Below, piece after piece: positions 21,363-30,911 of a DNA stretch of 64,000 nucleotides. The DNA comes from Effrenium voratum. Lineage: Eukaryota; Sar; Dinophyceae; Suessiales; Symbiodiniaceae. The notes beneath the pieces are model-generated. The model saw only the letters and a program-made list of their open reading frames with translations. It had not been told where the DNA came from and searched no databases. The DNA is taken from NCBI GenBank assembly GCA_963377175.1, contig CAUJNA010003248.1, positions 435,326 to 499,325 of the forward strand. Reading direction: 5' to 3'. Both the position numbers and the translations under genes were made by a program. Position 1 is the stretch's first letter, and each line of letters opens with the position of its first letter.

Positions 21363-24362
21363 TTAGTGCGTTTGCGCAGCAGCCACGTGCTCGGGTCTCC
21401 ACGGTGCGTCCGCAGGGTGAAGTGTGAGAGCTGATGCGTGAGGCCAGAAATCATGCGGCCTGAAGCGCACTCTGGCTTCTGGTCGAGCCTGGAAAGCGGA
21501 GGTATTACCTCGGTCTGCCCAGATGTTGTGCTCCCCTGGGATGTGTGACGCCATCACGGACCATTTGTGCTTATGGGCCCAGGCAGCAACAAGTTGCACA
21601 AAGACTTGCAAGGGCCAAGAAGTGGTGAACAGCTTATTAACACCGGCTTCGGAAGCTGTGTTATCTGTTCCTGTGGGCATGCAAATGCCATGCACGCCTT
21701 GTCCCTCGCAGGACCACGCGATCCGCATGAGTGCTAGTTGGGCCAAGGTTTCGAAGCATGCGATGTAGCGCTGGGCTTCTTTGGTCAGGCATGGCCATTG
21801 TTCCTGGACTTCTTGGAATTGCCATGTCTCTGCGAACCACGCAACGGAGTTGCGGGAGATGAACCAACCTCCTATGCCTACTATACTGCCCTCGGCGCAT
21901 GCATCCGCGGCGGCTTTGCAAGCCAGCATTGGTTTGCTTCTCAGCGGGCATGCGAGGTCGAGATGGAAGCATTGCAGCAGCCATTCTACGCTGTGTTTGC
22001 TCATCTTGGACAGGCGAGTGTGCTCTGCGGAGGCGTCCGCTATGCGCACCCAAGCGGACTTGTGGCTAGGCACAACGCGAGGCAGGTCGGCTGGCGTGCG
22101 AATGCATGCCCCTTGGAACTCTAGAACTTTGGAGCCTAGCGGCATAAAAATGCCATGCACTGCTGATCTGAGCACGGCTTTGGCGTCTAATGCTGACAGG
22201 AAAGATGGCCATAAACGCGCATGGACAGAGAGCATGCAACCCGGCGGCGAGTGCAGGTCTGTGTACAATGGCGCTAGCCAGGATCTGAGTTCGGGGCTCA
22301 GGCTGGTAGCCCAAATGAGAAGTCCTAGAACCTGCTCTAGGAGTTTGCGCTTGACCTTTCCTGCTTTGAGCAGCTCGTGCAACTGTCCTTTCAATTTGAT
22401 GGTTTTTTCCGGCGTGAGTTCGATGGTCTCGTGCAGGAAATTAATGCGCCACCCACACCACGTGAGGTTGTCCTGAAATTGAACTTTCTTCCAGGAGATC
22501 GGGGCCGATATGGCTGCAAAAAACATGACCATGAGGGCCAGCTGCGAGTCTGCGTCATTGCGATGCAGTGCGGCTAAAAGGTCATCTACGAACAACCATG
22601 CGCGATGCGGGTGCAGTCCCAAAATGCCGTGCAGTAGTCTCAGGAGGAATGCTCCGGTGCGCTGCCACCAGTATGCAGAGAAGCGTGCTCCGAAGTGGCA
22701 CACTCTATAATGGTACAGGACATTGGCAACCCGAAACAAAAGCAGGCCATGTTCACTGGGGTGCACCTGGATCTGCTTATGCGCTGCTTTGAAATCAAAG
22801 CTTGCCCCCACAAAGGACGAGTGCGTGTCCTCGGGGAGGAAGGCTAAGCGCACGTCTGAAGCCATTGGCAGGCTGATGCGTTCGGGAATTGCGCACTTGG
22901 GGTTCACCCCACACACAGTGCTGTCTAAGACTAGTCGCGGGTCTTTGCCTTCAGCATGCACGACGTTGAGCTTCCCGACTGCTATGCCTTTATGCCAATG
23001 CTGTCTGGCTTGTTCGATGGACATGCTGGTACGAATGACCCATCCGTTTGCAATTTCTTTTTCTAGCAAGGCGGACACTGTTTCTGGTTCCGCTTCAGCG
23101 GCTTTCCAGTTGCCGATGCACTCGGTGAGTTCACTAGGCAGGTCTGCCTGGGGTTTTGGCGGCCACTGCATGCTGCGCGGCAACTCCGACACCGCCCCTG
23201 TTGGCACGCCTTCTGCCAGCAGCGGCACTAGTTTGAGGTCGGGGTCATTGGATGCCGTCGCTAGGGCATGCAAAAGTGATAGGCGGTACGGCTGTCCTTC
23301 ATCGGGCGCAAGCTCGGATGGGCACGGCATGCTCATGGCGCGGAATGCTATTCGTGCTGCCTCCTCGGATTGCTGTTCCGAGAGAGGAGGGGATGCGTTG
23401 CCGGAGCCCACATGGGCCAGAATTTTTGGGATGAGTTTTTGTTCGTTTAGCCAATGCAGCCAGGCCCGAGCGACTATGGTGAGCGGGTGGTTTGGTTGAG
23501 GGATTGAGTGGTCTGCAGTTGAATGCATGCCAGCTCCGTCGCATACCCGCAGGCGCACGGGGTGCAGTGAAAGCGGGGAGGGTTTGCTTAAGCGGCGGAC
23601 CTCGGGCTGCGTGCTCACTTTGAATGCGCAATGTTTGATCAAACTTGCTGCAAGACTTGCCGGGTATTCGGCTGTAAGCGTGCTCAGGTACTGGCCTGAG
23701 CTCCCCTGAACTCCAGCTATGCTGGCGTGCTTTTGTTGATGCGTGCATCTGCTGGCCACGTGCTGGATGCATGCATTGTTGCTGGCGAAGCACCATGATT
23801 TGGAGAGCAGCATACCATGTTGGCACGCATCCACCCATGCGAGGTGCCCGTGAAAGTTTTGTAAGCACTGGAAATTTTCCGGCTCTAACCACGCCATGCT
23901 GGACGGTGGCTGCTCGAAGATTGCTACGCCACTTAGTGAGGCTACTGCTTTGAACAGCTCTCGTCCTCTTCTGTGGATTTCGCGGCTGTCGCGAACCCGA
24001 GAGAGTTCTGCTGGTGACAAATTGGGCACACCTAGCATGCATGAAGGTGTGCGTAACGCTTTGGGCCCGCCCGGCCTAAGCTTGAGCCGGGAGTATTCCT
24101 TGCACGGCGGTGCTAGGGTTAGCAAACTAACGCTGCCCGACCAGCATATGCGTAGAAGCAGTTCGAACCATGCGTCATCCAGAATGTTGTGCTGAGGATT
24201 GGCGTCCAGGTCAAAGGCTTCGAAGCGCGCCAGGCCTCGTTGGTCTGCTGCCGCGGAAATTGGTGCACGCACTCCTGCGAAAACGTCCAGCAATAGTCCT
24301 CCCCTGGGCGTATGCGAGGCTCTGGCGTCTGCAGGTGTGGGTTGGCATGCGGGATTGGGCAC
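21363..24362 (-). CDS. Methyltransferase-like / reverse transcriptase / RNase H polyprotein
   Basis: A 999-residue polyprotein. Residues 21-215 resemble a C5-cytosine methyltransferase core: LLLDVFAG (23-30, motif I-like), APPCKEYS (84-91, motif IV-like PC), FEQPPSSMAW (149-158, motif VI-like Glu) and a Cys/His end (C206, H208, H212). Residues 430-620 are reverse transcriptase: FDFKAAHKQI (motif A, D523) and FVDD (591-594). Residues 770-955 are RNase H with D820, E871, D900 and D950. It would copy the element's RNA into DNA; the methyltransferase-like part could modify element or host DNA, but activity is unproven. DIRS elements are known to carry a methyltransferase domain, usually of N6-adenine type, so a cytosine-type N-terminal one is notable. 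Sequence is intact and GCATGC-rich. Confidence 0.85.
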   Translation of the reverse strand: MPNPACQPTPADARASHTPRGGLLLDVFAGVRAPISAAADQRGLARFEAFDLDANPQHNILDDAWFELLLRICWSGSVSLLTLAPPCKEYSRLKLRPGGPKALRTPSCMLGVPNLSPAELSRVRDSREIHRRGRELFKAVASLSGVAIFEQPPSSMAWLEPENFQCLQNFHGHLAWVDACQHGMLLSKSWCFASNNACIQHVASRCTHQQKHASIAGVQGSSGQYLSTLTAEYPASLAASLIKHCAFKVSTQPEVRRLSKPSPLSLHPVRLRVCDGAGMHSTADHSIPQPNHPLTIVARAWLHWLNEQKLIPKILAHVGSGNASPPLSEQQSEEAARIAFRAMSMPCPSELAPDEGQPYRLSLLHALATASNDPDLKLVPLLAEGVPTGAVSELPRSMQWPPKPQADLPSELTECIGNWKAAEAEPETVSALLEKEIANGWVIRTSMSIEQARQHWHKGIAVGKLNVVHAEGKDPRLVLDSTVCGVNPKCAIPERISLPMASDVRLAFLPEDTHSSFVGASFDFKAAHKQIQVHPSEHGLLLFRVANVLYHYRVCHFGARFSAYWWQRTGAFLLRLLHGILGLHPHRAWLFVDDLLAALHRNDADSQLALMVMFFAAISAPISWKKVQFQDNLTWCGWRINFLHETIELTPEKTIKLKGQLHELLKAGKVKRKLLEQVLGLLIWATSLSPELRSWLAPLYTDLHSPPGCMLSVHARLWPSFLSALDAKAVLRSAVHGIFMPLGSKVLEFQGACIRTPADLPRVVPSHKSAWVRIADASAEHTRLSKMSKHSVEWLLQCFHLDLACPLRSKPMLACKAAADACAEGSIVGIGGWFISRNSVAWFAETWQFQEVQEQWPCLTKEAQRYIACFETLAQLALMRIAWSCEGQGVHGICMPTGTDNTASEAGVNKLFTTSWPLQVFVQLVAAWAHKHKWSVMASHIPGEHNIWADRGNTSAFQARPEARVRFRPHDFWPHASALTLHPADAPWRPEHVAAAQTH

Positions 24363-24425
24363 ATTGGATGCGGCCGGCGGTACTGCACCGTCCGGGGAAG
24401 TTGCCGGGACTTCCGTCGGACTGTT

Positions 24426-25697
24426 TCATGTGTGGTTTGATGCGTGCTGGGATGCCGGATGCGTCTGCTGGCACCCTTTTATCGCGCACACATGTGCAAA
24501 CTGGCAGTTGTCTGATTTGCACTGCCCCGTTTGGAATCTGCGGCAAATAGGCTTTCCATTGTGCGAGGTAGCCCAGGCGTTTTTGGACTTTCCTTTCCCC
24601 TTGCCTTTGCCTTTCTTGTGCGGCGGCTCGGATTTTTGCGGCCGGCTGGCGGGCTTGGGCTGCCTGGGAGTCAGTTGGGCCCGTTTAGCGGGAGGTATTG
24701 CAGGCATGGCTTTGGAGATTTTAGGTCGCAGCATGAGGAGCGAATGGATCTCCATGCGGCCATGCGTGAGTTCGTGGAAGGCATCGTCCATGGACCATTT
24801 GCGATGCAGAAGGTCTACGATTGTGCCCCAAATCTGGCGATCTGCATGCAAGAGTTCTGAGGTCGTGACTGTGCGCAGGGACAGTGCGGGGTCTGGCTGC
24901 GTGAGGCACATGCTGGCAATTTGCTGATCCAATGCTTTGGCGTTCAGTAGGTGCACGGCTTGGCACAGGGCCAATGCATTGCGGAACACTTGTTGAGTGC
25001 GATGCAGCCAGCTAGCTGTGAGTGCTCTGCCCTCCACACTGGCCTCTGGGGTTTCGTCGAAGAATGCATGCGTCGGTGGCTGTGCTTCGGCGCGTGCTAC
25101 TTTATGTGAACGTGCTTCCATGGCTTCCTGGTATTGGCGTGCACTGAGTCTCAACTGCCACGGGATCCATTTGAAATGCTTGGATTTGGTCATGTCATAG
25201 ACCATGCTTAAAAGGCGGATGCTAGGCATGCTGTCTGGACCTAACAGCTCGCCTGGGTAGTTCTTTTGGAACTTGTCTACTAAGTCCTGCACGACTTCTG
25301 GGCTCAGCTTAGGGGGCAGATGTTCTGCCCATGCAATTGCGGGTGATGTCTGCGGACCGGGCAAAACCTGTCCTGTATGCGGCCCGGATGCTGTTGGCGT
25401 CAGGGCCAAGGATTCCTGCGAGGCGGATGCCTTGGCCATGACAAAGGCTCTCCTAATGCGTGCCGCAGGTATCGAGTGCTCTGGATCCGTGACTCCCATC
25501 GCGGTCCACGTCTCAGCAGGCACGCCGTCCAACAGCTTGCTGAGATCGGATGCATCGGCGTAAGCGTAAGCGAAATCTGCAATGTCCTCAAAACCCAGGC
25601 CAAGGACATGCTCGACCAGCACGTCTGGCACCCGAGCGCTTGACAGCAAATTGCGCATGGCTTCGGCCGATGTTACTTGTTCCTCTGTGTCCGCCAT
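24426..25697 (-). CDS. Gag-like protein with CCCH zinc finger
   Basis: A 423-residue protein starting MADTEEQVTSAEAMRN. Its C-terminus has a Lys/Gly-rich basic stretch (KKGKGKGKGKSK) then a zinc finger CRRFQTGQCKSDNCQFAHVC followed by AIKGCQQTHPA. Basic tail plus finger suggests nucleic-acid binding, as expected for a Gag/nucleocapsid packaging element RNA. It sits 63 bp upstream of the polyprotein on the same strand, the usual gag-pol order. Copy 2 keeps only this finger tail (50841-50948), with the same FAHVCAI core. The N-terminal 300 residues show no known domain. Confidence 0.75.
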   Translation of the reverse strand: MADTEEQVTSAEAMRNLLSSARVPDVLVEHVLGLGFEDIADFAYAYADASDLSKLLDGVPAETWTAMGVTDPEHSIPAARIRRAFVMAKASASQESLALTPTASGPHTGQVLPGPQTSPAIAWAEHLPPKLSPEVVQDLVDKFQKNYPGELLGPDSMPSIRLLSMVYDMTKSKHFKWIPWQLRLSARQYQEAMEARSHKVARAEAQPPTHAFFDETPEASVEGRALTASWLHRTQQVFRNALALCQAVHLLNAKALDQQIASMCLTQPDPALSLRTVTTSELLHADRQIWGTIVDLLHRKWSMDDAFHELTHGRMEIHSLLMLRPKISKAMPAIPPAKRAQLTPRQPKPASRPQKSEPPHKKGKGKGKGKSKNAWATSHNGKPICRRFQTGQCKSDNCQFAHVCAIKGCQQTHPASQHASNHT

Positions 25698-25940
25698 GCT
25701 GGGCCAAGGCGGAGGATTGGTTTGGGATACTGTTAGTCAGCTAGAAAATAGCTGGTGGCAGCATGCAACAAGAAAAAATGTGTCAAGTGTGCAAAAAACC
25801 GGCGGAAATGCCTGCACTGAGCTGGGGTGCGGGCCTGCTGGTCGCGACAAAGATCGCGTTGTGGACGTTCCGGCCTGGGGGCGGGTCTGCACACTCGCCC
25901 AACACTCATGTCGGTCACCTGCAAGTGAAACCTTTTTGTG

Positions 25941-28145
25941 CTACGGCATGAGCGAGAACGCGTGCTGGCACGCGTTATGCTTGCATAAGTGCTCTTGGCC
26001 TAAGTAGTCAATGCGATGCACTGGTACCTGGATCCCCAGGCCGCATGCTGTACAAAAGGCGGATTGCAGGTGCTCCGGGGAGCTGTATACTGCATGCACT
26101 GCTGCCCCGGTAGTGAGTTGAACCAAGCAGAGTGCCGACGATGATCGTGGAGGAGGTGCTTCATCTGGGCACTCTTCTCCTGATTCGTGTGAGCTGGAGC
26201 TGGCTGACGATTGAATGTCCTGCACTGCCCATGCCTCGGGGTCCGCTATGCAAGGTTGAATTTGCTGTTCCCTGATGTAGGTAAACATGCGTAGCGGTGC
26301 GGGAAGGTCCAGTAAATTTATGCTCTCTGGGATGGGCTGTGCATCAACGCGGAAAAGCGGCTCGAAGACTGGATGCTGACCTCCCCTGGATTGCGGGCGA
26401 GTGGGTCGCCAGCCTCGGATGAGTGCGGCTGCTATCTGCGCTTGCACCCAGAGGCTTTCGATTGTGTCGTCGCGGCTGTACAGTTGCACCGAATTGATAC
26501 GGTGATGCCCTTGCTGACGTCTGGACTCCTCTGGCAAGCGGAGTTGGGCCGAAGCGCTCAAGAGTGCCACTTTTAGGCTGTGCAGCGTGTATGCATGCGC
26601 CTCGTCTGAGTTGAGGCATGCTGAAGTGCGAGGCTCCCAAGGGACTTGTACTGCCCAGCGCAGCAACGACAAGGCCTGCGTGTATGGAAGCGGGCCCGAA
26701 AATTTTGGGTGAGTTTTTTCGTCAAGGCATGCGAACACGGGCATGATGAAATCTGGCTCGGGCAAACTGAAAGGTTCTGAAACACTTTGAGCGACTGCTA
26801 CGCCAAGGCTTTCGAGCCATCTTAATGCCCAAGAGGATTGTGCACTGCGTCCTGTGAGGCCGAACAGAGTGCATGCCCAAGGCTGTCCTAGTTTTGTAGT
26901 CTTTGTTGCCCCTCGCAGAGCATGCTGAGTAAGACTGATCTCTTTAATTTTGATGCGCTGCATGTCCCCGAACCGCATGCTGGTGTGGGCCGCCAAAAGA
27001 AATGCGCCCAGTGCGATGCGCAGGTTATGCGTGCAGTCGGCTGCACACACTTTACGCTCCCAGGATGCCAGAATTGCCAGGGGCAGAGGCAGAGCCTCCT
27101 TTCTTTCCTGAGGCTGCTGAGGGGAGGCGAAGGCTTTTGCGAGAGGGTTGGAGAGAAGAATGGCTAACGATTCAATTTGACCTATGCGAGCAAGCCAAGA
27201 AAGCGCTTTTAGCATGGGTCGAGGTGCAATGCGTACGCTGCTGCGGTCTTCCAGCTTGGAGTTTTCGCAGGCATGCAAAAGGTCCACCAGGTGCACGAGA
27301 AGCAGGTTTTCCAAGCCGAAGCCAAGTGCTTTGATGAATGCCAAAAAGGCGCGTATGCACCTGAAGTACTGGGCAATGGTGGACGGTGTGTATGCACGGA
27401 GCGACGCCTCGAAGGCCGCGTATGGATCCTGAGATGCAGCTGCGGCCACAAAGGTGATTGAGCAGGATCCAATTTGTGCTAGCAGGTCCTGCCAGTCTTG
27501 AATGCACTTCTCGCGTTGGGTGGCTTGGCTCTGTGCATGCGGGCCGAGTTTGGCCTGTCTGAAACGAGGGGCTATGGCCCGTCCTGGCTGGGCCCTTGAC
27601 CCGAGGTCTAAGGGACCGGGGTTGAAGGGTGCCGCTGATGGCTCGTGCCGGATTGCTGAATGCGGTTTGGGTGCCTGCCCAATGCTGCGGGGCTGCGGCC
27701 TGCAAGGCGGTCGTGGCAACGGGTGGCAATGCTCTGCAAACCATGGGAAAAGAGGTGACGGCTGCGTCACTGGCAGGCCTCCACGGGCGAGGATTGGTGC
27801 AGGCTGAGCTTTGGGATGGTTAAGTGGGGGTGGGGGCCGAAGCGGATGCGTCAACATGTGCACGCCTACCGGAGCACCTGTTGCTAGCGTTGGTGCATGT
27901 TCAGCGGAACGTGGCTGGGCGGCAAGCGGATGTGGAGCGCTGCTTGCTGTTGCATGCGGACTGGAATGCAGGTCCTGGATGCTATGACGGGGCCTCAGTC
28001 TAGGCGCCGGCTTCGGCTTTGCGGTTGGCTGCATAAAGAGATGCTCCGAGTTGTGGGACTCCTGCGTTTCGCTGTCGGCATCCTGATCGAGCGGCCTTTT
28101 CACTGACCATGCCGACCCCCAGTGGTCACGAACGCGCCATGGCAT
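25941..28145 (-). CDS. Tyrosine recombinase
   Basis: A 734-residue protein. Residues 1-210 are a Pro/Ala/His-rich tail of no known fold. Residues 240-340 match a core-binding (SAM-like) domain (AYTPSTIAQYFRCIRAFLAF). The catalytic domain shows R391 (HTSMRFGDM), H522-x-x-K525 (LHSLK), H547 (GHH) and the nucleophile Y556 (LYSRDD); His to Tyr spacing of 9 is typical. The second Arg of the classical R-K-HxxR-H-Y set is Lys here, known in some families. It would integrate a circular DNA copy by strand exchange, replacing the DDE integrase of LTR elements. It starts 378 bp after the upstream Cys-rich ORF. Confidence 0.85.
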   Translation of the reverse strand: MPWRVRDHWGSAWSVKRPLDQDADSETQESHNSEHLFMQPTAKPKPAPRLRPRHSIQDLHSSPHATASSAPHPLAAQPRSAEHAPTLATGAPVGVHMLTHPLRPPPPLNHPKAQPAPILARGGLPVTQPSPLFPWFAEHCHPLPRPPCRPQPRSIGQAPKPHSAIRHEPSAAPFNPGPLDLGSRAQPGRAIAPRFRQAKLGPHAQSQATQREKCIQDWQDLLAQIGSCSITFVAAAASQDPYAAFEASLRAYTPSTIAQYFRCIRAFLAFIKALGFGLENLLLVHLVDLLHACENSKLEDRSSVRIAPRPMLKALSWLARIGQIESLAILLSNPLAKAFASPQQPQERKEALPLPLAILASWERKVCAADCTHNLRIALGAFLLAAHTSMRFGDMQRIKIKEISLTQHALRGATKTTKLGQPWACTLFGLTGRSAQSSWALRWLESLGVAVAQSVSEPFSLPEPDFIMPVFACLDEKTHPKFSGPLPYTQALSLLRWAVQVPWEPRTSACLNSDEAHAYTLHSLKVALLSASAQLRLPEESRRQQGHHRINSVQLYSRDDTIESLWVQAQIAAALIRGWRPTRPQSRGGQHPVFEPLFRVDAQPIPESINLLDLPAPLRMFTYIREQQIQPCIADPEAWAVQDIQSSASSSSHESGEECPDEAPPPRSSSALCLVQLTTGAAVHAVYSSPEHLQSAFCTACGLGIQVPVHRIDYLGQEHLCKHNACQHAFSLMP

Positions 28146-28522
28146 GGGCGTGATGGAGGGGAAGCTGTGTCTGTGGCAAAGATTGAACCTGCGCCACAGA
28201 GCATTGGCAGAGATGCCGTGGCATGGAATGCAAACGCGTCACGTGAATGCCTGCTGCGTGTAGGCGCGTAACGCGGCCTCGAGGAGGCCTGGATGCGGAC
28301 CTAGAAGTCGGTCTGTTCGTACCTGGAGAGTCGGATGCATGCAACCCTGGCTTAGGGAGGCTTGCTGGCAACATGACTCCAATTGCATGGCGAATGTTCT
28401 TTTTTCTCGGCTTGCTGTTGAGATGCACGGCAAATACCTGTACGTGCCCCGGCAGGGAGTGCGGTCGCTTGCATGCATGCCATGCTGTCGGGCTGATGCA
28501 AAATGCGAACGCGTGCCATGCA

Positions 28523-29668
28523 TCAGCGGTTGAGGTCGCGGGCGTCCGCGACACACCCGCTGCAGCGATGCCTGTCACGCGTATCTGTGGAGGTGTCGAC
28601 CACGTATTGACCGCACACTGCATCGTAAGGGCATGCGGAATTTGCACATGGCAGGCAGCAGCTGATGCGGTTGTTGTCATCGAGGTACAACATGCGTAGT
28701 CCGCGGCCCTGCGTCTCCATGCGACGCATGGTGCGGGGCAGACGCACCGAGGGGATGCGTATGCATGCTTCCAGCTGCTGAACAAATGCGGCCCGCTGTT
28801 GCCTTTTTGGCATCTCGGGTAGTGGCGTTGGACGGGAACTTGCACCCGGGTTTCCGGGGTGATGCATGCTGTATGCCGCAATGCGTTGGTTGGCGGCATA
28901 TGCTGGGTCGATGCTGTAGGAATGCGTGGCGGGATGCCAACGGGTAGCTTCGTCGGGCACCTCGCGGAGGTGCCAATAGTTTGCCCAATAGGACCCGTCG
29001 TGCGACCACGGGAACCCATGCAGAGGCGGCTGATGGCGAGGGTCGCCTTCCTGTGGGGGCCAATTATGCGGCGTGTCGAGCGGTCGGCATGCCTGGAATT
29101 TGGCCCCCGTGGGCGGTGCTTTGTACATGCATGGTGCGGGTCCAGGCTCTGGTTCTGCAGCTGGCTTTGGTTCTGGGTCTATGCGGTTGCGGCGCAAAGC
29201 GTCTGGCGTGCCCTCTATGCGGTCATGCCAGGGATGCTCAGGCTGCTCCTCTCTAGCGAGTTGCTCCTCTCGCTCTTCTTCAGTGAGCTGAGCCCACGGT
29301 GCCCTGACGGGCGGGGGCTCGGGCATGCTGATTTCTTCTGGAGCCGGCTCCAGCGGCACGGACTCCTTCACCTCCGATGCATGCGTTGGGAGGCAGTCTT
29401 CGGGGAGCTCCGGTGGGTCTGGGCGGAGCAAGCTTGCTGGCTTTGCCTTGCACTTGGGCTCCGCTGTTGCGGATGCATGCTCGGGGGCCGGCGCAACATG
29501 CGGGTCCGAAAAATCGAGGAGGTCGGTGTTGGATGGACCCGGTGCGTTGGATGCGTCCTCTGGCTGCATTGACCCTGCATCGGACTGCTGCTGCGTAAGC
29601 ATGCGGATGATTTCCTGCAAGAATGCGGGATTGTTCTGGTTCTCCGCCACCATGCGCTGCAAGTCCAT
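28523..29668 (-). CDS. Cys-rich Gag-like accessory protein
   Basis: The frame is open from 29839, but the ATG at 29668 (MDLQRMVAENQNNPAFLQEI) is the more likely start because upstream codons look non-coding. About 380 residues: a Gln-rich N-terminus, a long acidic Pro/Glu/Ala-rich middle (TEEEREEQLAREEQPEHPW), a Trp/His/Pro-rich part, and a zinc-binding C-terminus of the form CxxCx4Cx5C...HxCxxC (CCLPCANSACPYDAVC, then HRCSGC). It is not a known family to me. Position between the first zinc-finger ORF and the recombinase suggests a structural or nucleic-acid-binding role in the element. Confidence 0.6.
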   Translation of the reverse strand: MDLQRMVAENQNNPAFLQEIIRMLTQQQSDAGSMQPEDASNAPGPSNTDLLDFSDPHVAPAPEHASATAEPKCKAKPASLLRPDPPELPEDCLPTHASEVKESVPLEPAPEEISMPEPPPVRAPWAQLTEEEREEQLAREEQPEHPWHDRIEGTPDALRRNRIDPEPKPAAEPEPGPAPCMYKAPPTGAKFQACRPLDTPHNWPPQEGDPRHQPPLHGFPWSHDGSYWANYWHLREVPDEATRWHPATHSYSIDPAYAANQRIAAYSMHHPGNPGASSRPTPLPEMPKRQQRAAFVQQLEACIRIPSVRLPRTMRRMETQGRGLRMLYLDDNNRISCCLPCANSACPYDAVCGQYVVDTSTDTRDRHRCSGCVADARDLNR

Positions 29669-29931
29669 GGCGAAGGATGCTGGACGAGGCAGGCGTAAAA
29701 AGCGGGCACTGTTGCTGTATGGCAGAAAAAAGGCTGACACGGGCAAGAAATGGGTCATGCGACCGTGACAGCAGGACATGCTGCAACATGCGATGCTATC
29801 AGCGTAACAGGGCTCACGTGAGGAGGTCGACGTCTGCATGCCGCGGAGTGTCCACGCCTTGGGTGCGTGTCTTCAAGGCATGCAGTGTGAAAATTGGAAA
29901 AACAGGCTGCACAAGTTCGCGGCGCAAACTT

Positions 29932-30789
29932 TTAATCCTGATTTCCCGTGCAATCTGGCACGCTGCACACGTGGGTTGCCTTGCATGCTTTATCGTAAAA
30001 ATTATCGGCTTGGAACCTGATGCAGTAAGGTGCATGGCGTTGCGAGGCGGGTTGAGGCAGGCCTGGCGGAAAGGCTGAAACTGAGCTGGGCTCTGGTTGC
30101 GAGGGGCTGGGCATGCACTGAGTCCACTCGTCGGCCAGCTCTGCCAACTCGTGATGCCTGTCTGACCACTGCAAGAAATGCGCACTGCGGGGCATTGGAA
30201 GCATGTGGACATAGGAGTTGATGCTCTCCAGCAACGCGATGCTGGAGCGGATGGTGAGAGCTATGTCCTCCATCATCAGGCATGCCTCCCACTCGCGAAG
30301 CAATTCTAAGCACGGTTGCATGTTTGTATGCATGCTGTGCCTAGAGCGAAATTTGACATTTGACAACAGTGCGGAGAAAGGCTGGATAATGGCCAGGTAC
30401 TTGCCGGCCATGCGATAGCCCGCCGAAATGCCTTTGCGGTTCTGAAGCATGCGGTCCATGTCCAAATGCGGGTCGATGCGAAGGTAGTCGACGAAGAAAG
30501 TTGACAGGGAATGCAAGCGTGCTATGCAAAAAGTCATGCCGTGCACCCCCAAAATGCAGAGGATGTCAAGCAAGAAGTTGCAAAGATGCCCCATGCGATT
30601 GATGCATTTGAGTCGAATTCGATGCTCTGGGTGGCGCATCCACTTGTCAAGCAGCTGTGCGAAGCCTTCTTGCAGGATGCGGGAAGGCGAAGCGTCTGCG
30701 CGGTGGCACTGGGGCCATTGGCGCGGGGTGAGTTCCTCGATATCTTCGATGGAGTCAAGGCATGCGTCAGCTTCTGCAACCAGAGCCAT
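29932..30789 (-). CDS. First DIRS ORF, zinc-finger Gag-like
   Basis: The frame is open from 30891; the ATG at 30789 (MALVAEADACLDSIEDIEEL) is preferred because codons before it are unlike the rest. About 285 residues, mostly helical (RMGHLCNFLLDILCILGVHG). The C-terminus reads CIRFQADNFYDKACKATHVC then SVPDC, spaced like the Gag finger at 24.5 kb (both share xxHVCx4C). It may be a diverged duplicate of Gag. It is the most upstream ORF of the element; the next recognisable sequence beyond it is an unrelated integrase relic. Confidence 0.6.
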   Translation of the reverse strand: MALVAEADACLDSIEDIEELTPRQWPQCHRADASPSRILQEGFAQLLDKWMRHPEHRIRLKCINRMGHLCNFLLDILCILGVHGMTFCIARLHSLSTFFVDYLRIDPHLDMDRMLQNRKGISAGYRMAGKYLAIIQPFSALLSNVKFRSRHSMHTNMQPCLELLREWEACLMMEDIALTIRSSIALLESINSYVHMLPMPRSAHFLQWSDRHHELAELADEWTQCMPSPSQPEPSSVSAFPPGLPQPASQRHAPYCIRFQADNFYDKACKATHVCSVPDCTGNQD

Positions 30790-30911
30790 GCTAGTTAGCG
30801 GAAATGGAGGGTGTGCGTTTTCGGGGTCTTTTCGGAGATCCCTGCGCACCACCTTTTCCGGCCACCCCTCCAAGCCAAACCTCGCCCCCATCTCCCCGCT
30901 CTCGACGGAGG

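Larger units (their letters stand above)
20441..30911 (-). mobile_element. DIRS-like tyrosine-recombinase retrotransposon, copy 1
   Basis: Five minus-strand ORFs in a row: zinc-finger Gag-like (30789-29932), Cys-rich (29668-28523), tyrosine recombinase (28145-25941), CCCH Gag (25697-24426) and methyltransferase-like/RT/RNase H (24362-21363). Downstream come two 192-bp direct repeats flanking a 494-bp unique segment, the B1-A2-B2 layout of split direct repeats known in Ngaro/PAT-type elements. No integrase, protease or LTR is seen, as expected for this order. The 5' repeat A1 was not found: the upstream edge abuts an integrase relic at 30912, so the 5' end may be truncated. All ORFs are open, so the copy looks young. 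Confidence 0.8.

Noticed and set aside
21363..24362. Calling the polyprotein a Ty3/gypsy or LINE RT
   Set aside because: A tyrosine recombinase sits upstream, no DDE integrase or protease is present, termini are split direct repeats, and RT-RNase H order fits DIRS-like elements.
28126..29019. 297-codon frame overlapping the Cys-rich ORF and the recombinase start
   Set aside because: Overlaps two better ORFs in another frame; composition (Thr/Ala/His/Pro) fits a shadow.
25941..30911. Plus-strand frames of 100-240 codons opposite the DIRS ORFs
   Set aside because: Antisense shadows; catalytic motifs are all on the minus strand.
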